From Maylandia zebra (lineage: Eukaryota; Chordata; Actinopteri; Cichliformes; Cichlidae), in assembly GCF_041146795.1 (NCBI RefSeq), contig NC_135176.1, positions 12,089,286 to 12,153,285 of the forward strand: a stretch of 64,000 bases of DNA, given 5' to 3'. The notes below the pieces were generated by a model that did no database searches, was not told where the DNA came from, and worked only from the letters and a program-made list of their open reading frames with translations. Each line of letters opens with the position of its first letter. The first letter of the stretch is position 1. The position numbers and the translations under genes were made by a program. Positions 1-9,225 of the stretch are shown here, piece by piece.

Positions 1-510
1 AGGTCTGGGGGCTCAGTGTCTTTTTAAGGGGAGGTCACTGCAGACTGGTTGAAGCCAGCCCACTGACTTGTTTACTGGCCCGAGCGTGTGCTTAAATGTT
101 TCTCACAGAGTGTTCCCAGGAAACTGTTTTTAGAGAGCAGGTGGTGAAACCACCTCCACCATCTCCTTAACCTTTTCATGGAATACAGTATAAATGGATT
201 ATTACCTCTCAAATGTCCTGTAATGTCGTTTGACATCACAGGACCCAGTCTGAATATGTTTGCTAAACGTAAATATGTTCTCACTTTACTAATCTCCTAC
301 GAATGCCTTGTTTAATATAGAACCTTTATAGCTGTAAATATGAGGAGTGGAAAATATGCAGGTGTATGGCTTTACTTTGACCCTGTTTACCAAAACTGCT
401 TCAGAGTTTCTGAGTAAGTCGTCACACTGAAGATGAATTATGACACTGTTTTATGTGTACAGGGTAATATTGCTATAAAGCAGCAGTTTATGGGAAAGAA
501 AGATGTTTAC
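1..510. other. Gene-free left flank
   Basis: AT-rich sequence with short non-conserved reading frames only. I see no exon with splice sites, no RNA gene and no recognisable repeat. It precedes the left inverted repeat of the Tc1-like remnant. Confidence 0.5.
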
Positions 511-1491
511 AATAATGTGCAAAAGTCTTGAGCTATGGAAATATAGTGTATAAATATAAGAAATACAAGGCAAAGACTGAATTTATACAATTCTAATAAG
601 GTTGAAAGTCAATATCTGGTATGACTACTTTTATTTTTCAACACAGCCGGGCTTTTCTGCATTTATAATTTCAGCAATTTTGATAGGATTTCCAACACCA
701 CTGCCTGAAATGAAGCCCCAAACCATGAAAGAGCATCCACCGAGTTTTACAAGTGGCTGTAGATACTCACTGTTGTACGTCCTTCTTGATCTCCTCCCTA
801 CACATACTGACAATGATGTGAACCAAACAATTCCAAATTCAGATTCAGATTTTCAGTCCAGTTCTTGTGTAATTTGGATTACCTCAGCCTACCTGTTTTC
901 CTTCCTTGAGAATGATTTCTTGTCAGCCATCCTCCCACTGAGACCATTTCTGATGAGGTTTTAGTGAAGAACAGGTGGATGATGAAGGGTCAAGTCCCCT
1001 GTTTTTTCATTTTAAAAAAAATCATACAGTTCTTTTCTGGTTTCTGTATTTAAGGACAACCTTCACACCGTGGGACAAGTTATTATTTTTTTTAAAACAC
1101 AGTTTTCTGTCTGTCAAACTGTGTTATCTTTGGCATATTTTGTGGATTCAACAAAATAAATGAGAAGAAATTTTTTTGTGACAGGCTTAGCAAAGATCCT
1201 AATGATGCAATTCAAAACTGGCTCTTGGCTAAGTTGTCTTAGGTGTTAATTGCTTTAGCTGGGTGTGTTTTCTAATTCATTAACAGGTCAGTGTTAAGTG
1301 GCTTAACAAATAAAAAACATTCTTCTAAAAATGGTTAAAAGACTTGAATGAATATAAGCAAAAAAAGCAGCCTGGAGAACTATGGCTCAGTAGCACCAGG
1401 TCTTATCTTAAAGAGTTATCTTATCTTATCTGGCTCCTTGGAAGCAAAATATAAAGAAACGAGGGAGGTTCAAGACTTTTGCACAGTACTA
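511..1491 (-). mobile_element. Degenerate Tc1/mariner-like transposon
   Basis: The ends are inverted copies of the same terminal sequence. The core TGTGCAAAAGTCTTGA appears on the + strand near 515-531, and its reverse complement lies near 1470-1485. Between them the minus strand (about 830-631) encodes a decayed Tc1 transposase piece. It includes a stretch reading VKLGGCSFMVWGFISGSG, which resembles the GGGSIMVWGCFSASG block of fish Tc1 transposases. The rest of the transposase is deleted or frameshifted, and the element is about 980 bp against roughly 1.6 kb for intact members. It is therefore inactive. The interior has no other gene. Confidence 0.75.
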
Positions 1492-3068
1492 GTATGGTTA
1501 CAAAATTTAGTAGTGTTGTCTTGGGAACAGAACAACTTCCTGACACATGTTGCAGCAGGTGAATCCTTTGATATTTGGAATATGAGGCTGTGCTTTCTGA
1601 CTTGATTAAAACTTGGCGACCTGTGACCCAGAATGCAATGGAAACTCATATGTAAGGAGGCATGCACTCACAGAGAGCCAACACCCACCTACAAAGAGTG
1701 CACCTCCTCCCCCTGACACTTTCCATTTGGCAGCTGCTCCTCTTGTTGGAAGCAGCTTGTGTCCCTGTTACAAATCAACCCAAATGATTGCATTCAGATT
1801 CTCTCTGCACCCAACCACACTGACCCATGGTATGAATTGGCTTGCTGGGATGGAGAGGTGGGGGATTCCTAAAGCTTCTAAACTTCTAGAGCTAATTCTG
1901 TTCCCTGGGCACAAACAGTAAGAAATAATGCGGTGGAAATATTACCCAGCCAGACAAAAATCCCAGGCAAACATCTCATGAATCCAGACAAGCCTTCCAG
2001 TCTGATTGGCTGCATGTAACCAACCAATAGAAAAATACCCTGTGATGTCAGCAGAGTAATGTGAGCTGGTATCTGGGGAAGAAAAGCTGAAATTTCACAC
2101 AAATATCAAACTCTGGATTCCAAACCTGAAACAATGTTTTTAAAAAAATCCATGAAACTTTCAGCAGTAACTTCTTTACTGTGTAAACGGACTCCAGATA
2201 GACCTGAATGTTTACGTGTACTCAGAGATTTCATGCCAGGCTGCCATGATGACGGCATCAGGAAGAGATCAACAAGAGCTCAGATATCTGGCTCAGGCTC
2301 ACAGACTGATAAACATGATATTCTCATGACAGGTGTACAACGTGTTTGGCTACAGCGCATGTAGTTACGTGGAAAAGCTTCCTATAAATTTGGGGAGGCT
2401 TCTTCCATACTGGAACAGTAGGCACACAGGAGACGAGAAAACGTATAGGATTAACTATCAAAGAGGACTGTATACATTTTTCCTGTTAATTGGATTATAA
2501 TTTACTTGGAAAACTATTAAGGTAAAAAAACAAACAACAACCTTGCATATCAACATAGCTGTGATTTTTATTGGCAGTTAATTGAAAATATCAGTTATAT
2601 TTGCTTCAAGCTGTGGGTCGCTTTCAGCTAAAACTGAGTGAATGATGATTTGCTGAGTTGTGCTATATGGTTGTTTTTGCAGCAAGTGGTGGTATGCTCA
2701 CTGGCTCATTTCGAGGAGAGTTTATGGTCCGAGGCATTTCCACAACAGAAGCACCTCGAAAGACTAGCTTGTTTCTTGAGAAAACCTGAAACTTGTCATA
2801 ATCCTTACTCACAGGTTTGTATGACTTTCAGCATGAACAGCATGAAAATATTTCCAGCACATCCAGCGCACTAAATACACCCAGGTTTGTCACAGTTAGT
2901 CATTTTAAACAGATCGAACAAAAGTCGTGTAATATAAGAAAATATCAGCAGTTATGCATGTAGTCTATTTTTACTTTACACGCTTATATCCCATATTTGG
3001 TTGTCCAGGCAGGTCTTTGGATCGTAAGAGCATATCTTTCCATTCATGTCCTCAGCTGAGGCGCAGCA
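1492..3068. other. Upstream region of ucp3
   Basis: No coding exon is recognised. There are two CCAAT-type boxes in opposite orientation (2005-2009 inverted, 2024-2028 direct), and a TATA-like sequence at 2383-2388. An AG acceptor (about 3054-3055) lies just before the ucp3 start codon, so at least one leader exon of ucp3 probably lies in this stretch. Exact promoter assignment is not possible from sequence alone. Confidence 0.4.
2383..2521 (+). promoter_or_regulatory. Candidate ucp3 promoter and non-coding first exon
   Basis: A TATAAA at 2383-2388 is followed, after a plausible start near 2412, by sequence ending in AAG/GTAAAA at 2521/2522, a possible splice donor. Vertebrate UCP2 and UCP3 genes commonly have untranslated leader exons separated from the coding exons by an intron, which fits. 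The evidence is positional only. The CCAAT pair near 2005-2028 is an alternative core. Confidence 0.25.
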
Positions 3069-4433
3069 ATGGTTGGCATGAAACCCAAAGATGTGATGCC
3101 CTCTGCGGCAGTTAAGTTCTTCGGAGCAGGCACGGCAGCCTGCATTGCCGACCTTGTCACCTTTCCACTGGATACCGCCAAAGTCAGACTGCAGGTTAGA
3201 CAAACAGTGTTAACCCGATGCCTTTAACCTTATGATAGATGTCATATTAAATCCTCTTTTATTTGCATCATGTCGTGCAGCTTCAGGGAGAGTCTCAGAT
3301 AGCCGAAGGAGTTGGTGCACTGAAGTATCGGGGCGTGTTTGGCACCATCACCACCATGGTGCGCACAGAGGGGGCCAGGAGTCTGTACAATGGACTGGTG
3401 GCAGGCCTGCAGAGACAGATGAGCTTCGCTTCTGTCCGTATCGGCCTTTACGACTCCATGAAGCAATTCTACACCCGAGGCACCGAGAGTGAGTATCAGT
3501 GAGCGAGCAACAAGTCTGCTTCTATTGCACTGTTTCTTCGTGACCAACATACGTATGGCACACAGGTGCAGGGATTGTTACTCGGCTCATGGCGGGCTGC
3601 ACCACCGGGGCAATGGCTGTGGCTTTTGCACAGCCAACAGATGTGGTAAAGGTGCGTTTTCAAGCCCAGGTCCGACTGGCTGACGGCGAGAGGAGATACA
3701 ACGGCACAATAGATGCCTACAAGACGATTGCCCGAGATGAGGGTGTACGTGGCCTGTGGAGAGGTACCTGCTTTACATTCAAGTCATTCATCTTTATATG
3801 AAAATGCCCTCGGCTGTTCTGACAGTTACGATCCTCTTTTGTGTTCCAGGATGCATGCCAAACATCACTCGTAACGCCATCGTAAACTGCGCAGAGCTGG
3901 TGACCTACGACATGATCAAAGAACTCATCCTGAAGTACAACCTAATGACAGGTGAGGCCATGAATGAAAGATACAGACAAACATCCCTCAAACGTCTGTC
4001 TAATTAACGTGAAAGTTGTGACTAAACTTCTGTCCTCCCACAGACAACCTGCCGTGCCACTTCACGGCCGCCTTCAGCGCAGGCTTCTGCACCACAGTTG
4101 TGGCTTCTCCTGTGGATGTAGTTAAAACACGTTTCATGAACTCAGGACACGGCCAGTACAGCAGCGCTCTCAACTGTGCCTTCACAATGCTAAGAAACGA
4201 AGGATCCACGGCTTTCTATAAAGGGTAAACACACTCTAACATGACCACGAGGCAAGCAGAGATGCTACAAAAGTCCTTTTGAATAATTCTTCACTTGTCT
4301 TTTTTTCCTCTTCTTTAGGTTCATGCCTTCTTTCCTGCGACTCGGCTCCTGGAACATTGTGATGTTTGTCACCTATGAGCAAATTAAAAAAGGCATGAGC
4401 AGGACACAGCAGTACTGGGAGTCTCCGTTCTGA
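3069..4433 (+). CDS. ucp3: Mitochondrial uncoupling protein 3
   Basis: Six coding exons, 3069-3194, 3281-3488, 3566-3763, 3850-3951, 4044-4224 and 4319-4433, join in phase to 309 residues; human UCP3 has 312. It is an SLC25 carrier of the mitochondrial inner membrane that mediates regulated proton or anion leak. The three carrier repeats show PLDTAKVR (33-40), PTDVVKVR (135-142) and PVDVVKTR (234-241). The purine-nucleotide-linked C-terminal region is intact and ends in ESPF. The block GCTTGAMAV (122-130) is the UCP3 form; UCP2 has GSTTGALAV. Cys25 and Cys256 match the two cysteines reported as glutathionylated in mammalian UCP3. The ATG opens MVGMKPKDV, the family start. All introns are short GT-AG introns. 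It lies head to tail about 3.2 kb upstream of ucp2, as in mammals. Identity rests on family motifs and synteny. Confidence 0.95.
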
Positions 4434-4962
4434 CCGCAACTAGTCAGACTTGTTTTTTTCAACTCAGGACCGCAAAACACAACAGCCTAACGCACACCAC
4501 AGTGCAGGGGTGACTACTGACGACTCTTGGTTGGAGACCTGAAAATACAGGAGCATGAAAACACAAGAGTTGACATTAGAAAGAGTTTGAGCAGGAAGAC
4601 TTCAGGGGCATTGTTGCAATATTTAAAATAATTTAAAGGGTAGACCTTACAGAGGCTTCACGCATTTTAATGGTCAGAAATTCCATTACAAGAAGCTCCT
4701 TCTGGTGTAAACTTCTATGTTTAAATGAAATAATCATGTGAATAATGTTAGGCTGTAAAGTTAGTTTTTACTTTCTTTAGGCTTTCCATGAAAGCAGAAG
4801 ACAGTTTATGTCCAACATTACATACCTTAAAATGACCACAATATGTCTTTCTGGATTGTTTACACTGTTTACCTTTTGTAGTTGTAGTTTAATGTATTTG
4901 CCACTAGATGTGAAAAGTATGTATGATTTGTTGCTGGTCGATGAGTCATGTGTATTTTGTGA

Positions 4963-4968
4963 AATAAA
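4963..4968 (+). other. ucp3 polyadenylation signal
   Basis: AATAAA 530 nt after the ucp3 stop codon, the first canonical signal downstream. It implies a 3' UTR of about 550 nt ending near 4985. Confidence 0.7.
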
Positions 4969-4989
4969 GTACTTTAATTAGTGAAAAAT

Positions 4990-6700
4990 TGTAATTTCGC
5001 CCATCCTTTTGTATGCTATTGAATGCCAGTGTTGCTTTGTAACTTTATTCTGAATGTCACTTCACATCCCGACTCCCACTCCTAACCTGTTAGATATACA
5101 ACACTCCTCACAGGGAGAAATTGGGAATGCGGATTTCCTAAAATCTTCTGGAAAAGCCTCAGAATTTTAGGTAAGCAAATGCTGCTGATCTCTTAAAAAT
5201 ATACCTCCTTTTTTAAAATCGAGCATTTATTAGTGCTTCCACTTAATAATAATACTCCTGAAATGTGCCTCCGGAGTTCAGCCACATTTACAGAGATGTA
5301 CCTACACATGGTAATACGGACCATATGCATGTCTTCTTCATCAGTATCATGTTGGCCTTCTGCTTCTGTTACGTCCCAGAGTTCATATGTTACTATATAA
5401 TTCTTTTCACTCATGGATTTTTTTGCATGTATGTATTTCTGATGGGTTGCTTATTTGTTTAACATGGAAGTGACCTTGTTTCTTAATATATTTCTATGCC
5501 TGTGAGGCCCTTTGAACATGATATGTGCTACTGGGCGATACAAATAAAAATGAATTGTTACAACAAACAAATCATGAAACAGGCTGTCATAAAACACCTC
5601 CCAGCATTTCTTTTGGCACAGAACCACCAGTTTAAACCTAAAATATGTTTTTTTTTTCATTTATGAATTACATTTCCAACTCCATAATTCTTAGAGTGCT
5701 GTATAGGTCTCTGAAAAAGATCTTACCAGGTACGATATCTGTGCAGTTTCTTTGCACAGGCCATCACTCTGAAGAACACTTGGATCACTGACATATTATC
5801 TCACACATAGTACAGATATGGGGGTATGGATAAGTTACTATATAATTGATGGACAACTGGTTGATGTATAAAATATATATACTGGGAATTGACAGTATAA
5901 ATATACTGTTTATATAGTAACCAGTTATCCATCACCTCTTTTTTCCATAATTTGTCCCAGGATAATCATCAGGAAAAATAAACTGCACTTATTATTGAGA
6001 TCATCTAAGCCAACAATAGCACAAATGAGCATTTAAACCTTTTAGGATAAATGTGAAAAAAAAAATCACTTCACATTTTATATTTTTATGACAGTTCATG
6101 ATGAATCTCTGTGATCCAAACACCTGGTTCAGCTGCTGCAGTCCCATAACTGGGTCAGTCAGATATGGAAAGATAGCGCCACCATACCACTACATATGGA
6201 GGACAACATGCACCCATGCACTGACTCATAACATTTGCCAACATGGCACTAAAAATACAACGCTGCACTTTTTTGGAGTCCCCTACAGTGGCATAGCTGG
6301 ATTGCAGTTCTGCCATTTAAACAAACAATACTGTATGACGACTAACTGCGTGTTTCAACCTTCCAGCTCACTACTAAATGCAGGAACAACAAGTTACGAA
6401 ACACGTTTTAATGAAAAGCTGCAGTGAGACAATTATCGGTTTGAACATATGGCTACAATTTGGGGTGCAGTGTACATGCGCGCGGCTTCTTGTACTTTCA
6501 TCATGACTCAGCATTTACTTTACAAGTCTTTGCTGCACAGACCACCTAAAGAAATTACTGGCTTGATTAAAATATAAGATAAAACATTGATTTTATGGAA
6601 TAAGATTTAATTAATGTTTGTGCATTAATGTGGGTTTGGGGACATGATACATTTGATTGTGGAGTCAAGAAGACAAAAGGAAGGCGTGCTCTAAACTACA
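4990..6700. other. ucp3-ucp2 intergenic region
   Basis: AT-rich DNA between the ucp3 polyadenylation site and the ucp2 promoter. It has no exon-like reading frame and no RNA gene that I can recognise. A fold-back sequence is present near 5827-5932. A 109-codon frame at 6098-6427 has no recognisable domain. Confidence 0.5.
5827..5932. repeat. Imperfect fold-back (inverted repeat)
   Basis: GTTACTATATA (5834-5844) is repeated in inverted form as TATATAGTAAC (5911-5921). Flanking TGGATAA/TTATCCA extends the outer stem imperfectly. Inside lies a 7-2-7 palindrome, CAGTATA AA TATACTG (5893-5908). It may be the remnant of a small MITE; no target duplication was identified. Confidence 0.45.
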
Positions 6701-6710
6701 CACATTCCCA

Positions 6711-6896
6711 CACGTGACAAATGCAGGTTTACAGTCGGCCCACATATTTGGGGTGGGACCCCACCATGTAACACATGCCATGCTATGATGTAACAGCATC
6801 ATGGGCAGTATTTAAAGAGGCCGACCTCTTCCCCGCTCCTGCATCTGTTCCACTTATTGTCTGAGATTCGACGAGAGGTTTGGTTATTGTCCCTTG
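6711..6896 (+). promoter_or_regulatory. Probable ucp2 promoter and non-coding exon 1
   Basis: A CACGTG E-box followed by AC (6711-6718) fits USF/TFE/SREBP-type factors. A TATA-like TATTTAAAG lies at 6809-6817, with a plausible start near 6838. The sequence then ends in CCCTTG/GTAAGG, a good splice donor at 6897. The position, about 740 nt upstream of the ucp2 start codon, and the non-coding nature agree with vertebrate UCP2 leader exons. A short inverted repeat AAGAGG..CCTCTT overlaps the TATA region (6815-6830). No transcript evidence is available here. Confidence 0.5.
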
Positions 6897-7050
6897 GTAA
6901 GGCTTTTCAACTCTACAAATCATATCACAATACAGGCAAATTTTACCTTTTTACTTTTACTGTTTACTTTCCTGTTAATATTATTAATTAATAAAGCTTT
7001 GTTGGATTGCTATGTTGATTTTAAAATGACTCTTATGCAGGATTTGGAGT

Positions 7051-7155
7051 ATGATTATACGCCTCATTGCTGTTAAAAAATCTATGGAAAAACAAGAAAA
7101 GTTGTTCATAGCTGGGACAAAGTTCAGCCAGAGGGACGCCTTTAGAGAATCCTGA
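7051..7155 (+). CDS. Upstream ORF in ucp2 leader exon 2
   Basis: A probable second leader exon runs from an AG acceptor at 7040 to the donor AAAG/GTAAGA at 7191/7192. It contains an ATG at 7051 that opens a 34-codon frame ending TGA at 7153-7155. A second in-frame ATG lies at 7084. The peptide begins MIIRLIAVKK and ends QRDAFRES. Mammalian UCP2 mRNAs carry an inhibitory uORF of 36 codons in their exon 2, so place and size match; homology of the peptide itself is not shown. The exon borders are inferred. Confidence 0.45.
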   Translation: MIIRLIAVKKSMEKQEKLFIAGTKFSQRDAFRES

Positions 7156-7303
7156 TCTCTAAAATATCTGTCCCAAACTGCTCCTATAAAGGTAAGACTT
7201 AATGACTTAAAATTTGATTTCATTAAAATTGCATTGCTTCTTTTTTAAACCCATGCAAGTACACAGAACATAATGAACAGCAGTCTCATTAAAGCCTGTA
7301 CTT

Positions 7304-7330
7304 GGGGTGGGGGGAGGGTGGGGGGGGGTG
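7304..7330 (+). other. G-rich tract, possible G-quadruplex
   Basis: Four or more runs of three to eight guanines separated by single T or A bases lie in the intron between the ucp2 leader exon and the first coding exon. The pattern meets the usual four-tract G-quadruplex rule. Confidence 0.5.
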
Positions 7331-7638
7331 CTGCTTTTGCTGAATAGAGGTGTTAAATGAGCTTATGGCACACACCAGCTGGAGGCATTACTAGCATAGT
7401 GAGTAAAAGAAGCCAGGATCAAGCGTGTAAAGCAGATCCATAAAATAAGCAACACTTGTCTTCCTGATGGGATGTAACTCTCATGTGTCAAATTTACAGA
7501 TGCAGTTTTAAATAAAAAACATTTGTCTCTGAATGCAGTGTGTTTGTGAAATTTGTTTCTGTCAGATTTTGCAGGAACATCTTGTCGTGTTCACGTTCAC
7601 AAATACAACGCTTGTGTTTTTGAAAAACACTGTGGAAA

Positions 7639-9000
7639 ATGGTTGGATTCAGGCCTGCAGATGTGCCACCTTCGGCAGCTGTAAAGTTTGTGGGAGCAGG
7701 AACTGCAGCCTGCATCGCTGACCTGCTCACCTTTCCCTTAGACACAGCCAAAGTGCGACTGCAGGTATTAAAGTATTCTTGTGTAACAAACACAAAGCCA
7801 ATTCTTGTAACCTTAGTAGCCTGAACTTTCATTGCACAGATCCAAGGAGAGACCAGAGGCTCTGCTGCTACAGGGAGCGGCTCTACGGTGAAGTATCGAG
7901 GGGTGTTCGGCACCATCGCCACCATGGTGCGTACTGAGGGTCCTCTGAGTCTTTACAGTGGGCTGGTGGCAGGACTCCAGAGGCAGATGAGCTTTGCGTC
8001 TGTCCGAATTGGTCTCTACGACTCTGTTAAACAGTTCTACACTAAAGGCTCTGACCGTGAGCATCTGTGATTGGATTCTGACAGTTGTTTATTTGGTTGA
8101 GGGGAAATTTTGACCAGTCTCAACTGACATCTCTCTCTTCCCTGGTTTAGATGTGGGCATTGGGAGTCGGCTGCTGGCTGGATCTACCACAGGTGCCTTG
8201 GCGGTTGCCATTGCTCAGCCCACAGACGTGGTGAAAGTTCGCTTCCAGGCACAGGCCAGATGTCTTGGCCGTGCCAGGCGCTACTGTAGCACAGTGGATG
8301 CTTACAAGACAATTGCCAAGGAGGAAGGCATTTGTGGTCTGTGGAAAGGTAGCTCAAGCTTCCAAAATGCGTGTTTTTAAAAGGCTGCTGCTTCATTTCT
8401 TATGATGCATCTTTGTTTTCGATGTCACACAGGCACAGCTCCAAACATTGCACGTAACGCTATTGTTAACTGCACAGAACTGGTGACCTATGACTTCATC
8501 AAGGATATGCTCCTTAGGTCCACGCAGCTGACAGGTAAAACACAGTGGCTTCACAGCAACATCACGCATGTGTATGATATAGCACTCAGCCCTGGGTTCT
8601 GTGCACTCCACAGATAATCTGCCCTGCCATTTTGCATCAGCCTTTGGTGCGGGGTTGTGCACAACAGTGATCGCCTCCCCTGTTGATGTGGTCAAGACAA
8701 GATACATGAACTCTGCTCTTGGCCAGTACAGCAGCGTTCTCAACTGTGCTGCTGCCATGATGACCAATGAAGGCCCGCGTGCTTTTTACAAAGGGTAACC
8801 CAGTGATTCCACATTCATTTGACAACTCTTAATGTGAATGAAATGAAACCAAAAATGTTTTTGCCTCCATTTCCATTTTCTTAAGGTTTATCCCGTCTTT
8901 CTTACGCCTGGGGTCCTGGAACGTGGTCATGTTTGTGACGTACGAGCAGCTGAAACGAGCAATGATGGCAGCGAATCACAGCTGCAAAGCTTATCTGTAA
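7639..9000 (+). CDS. ucp2: Mitochondrial uncoupling protein 2
   Basis: Six coding exons, 7639-7764, 7840-8056, 8151-8348, 8433-8534, 8614-8794 and 8886-9000, join in phase to 312 residues. It is an SLC25 inner-membrane carrier linked to mild uncoupling and metabolite export. Carrier signatures are PLDTAKVR (33-40), PTDVVKVR (138-145) and PVDVVKTR (237-244). GSTTGALAV (125-133) identifies the UCP2 form. Cys25 and Cys259 match the reported glutathionylation sites. Exon phases and the lengths of five of the six exons equal those of ucp3 upstream. Oddities: the last residues are NHSCKAYL where mammalian UCP2 ends REAPF, and the second matrix loop has extra cysteines at 152, 160 and 176. Position next to dnajb13 supports UCP2. 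Reading frame and splice sites are intact, so it is not a pseudogene by inspection. Confidence 0.94.
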
Positions 9001-9108
9001 TCTCTACTGTCTCTCGATGGGCTCGTGTTCGACCACACTCACATTGTCTTTCATTTTTGTTATCTTCCAGCGTGTTTACAGAAATATTCTGACAGAGTGC
9101 AAAGTGCA

Positions 9109-9114
9109 AATAAA
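9109..9114 (+). other. ucp2 polyadenylation signal
   Basis: AATAAA 109 nt after the ucp2 stop codon. The predicted end near 9130 leaves only about 95 nt to the stop codon of the convergent dnajb13. Confidence 0.65.
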
Positions 9115-9225
9115 AACAGAAAGACACGATTTGCAAATGTATCAGTATTGCTCTCTCCTGACAGACATGTAGCCACATGAACAGTCCAATCAATCATTCT
9201 GATTACACATGTATTTGGAATGTGA

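Noticed and set aside
6098-6427. 109-codon plus frame between ucp3 and ucp2
   Set aside because: No domain, no promoter or splice support, and biased toward dispersed-repeat-like sequence.
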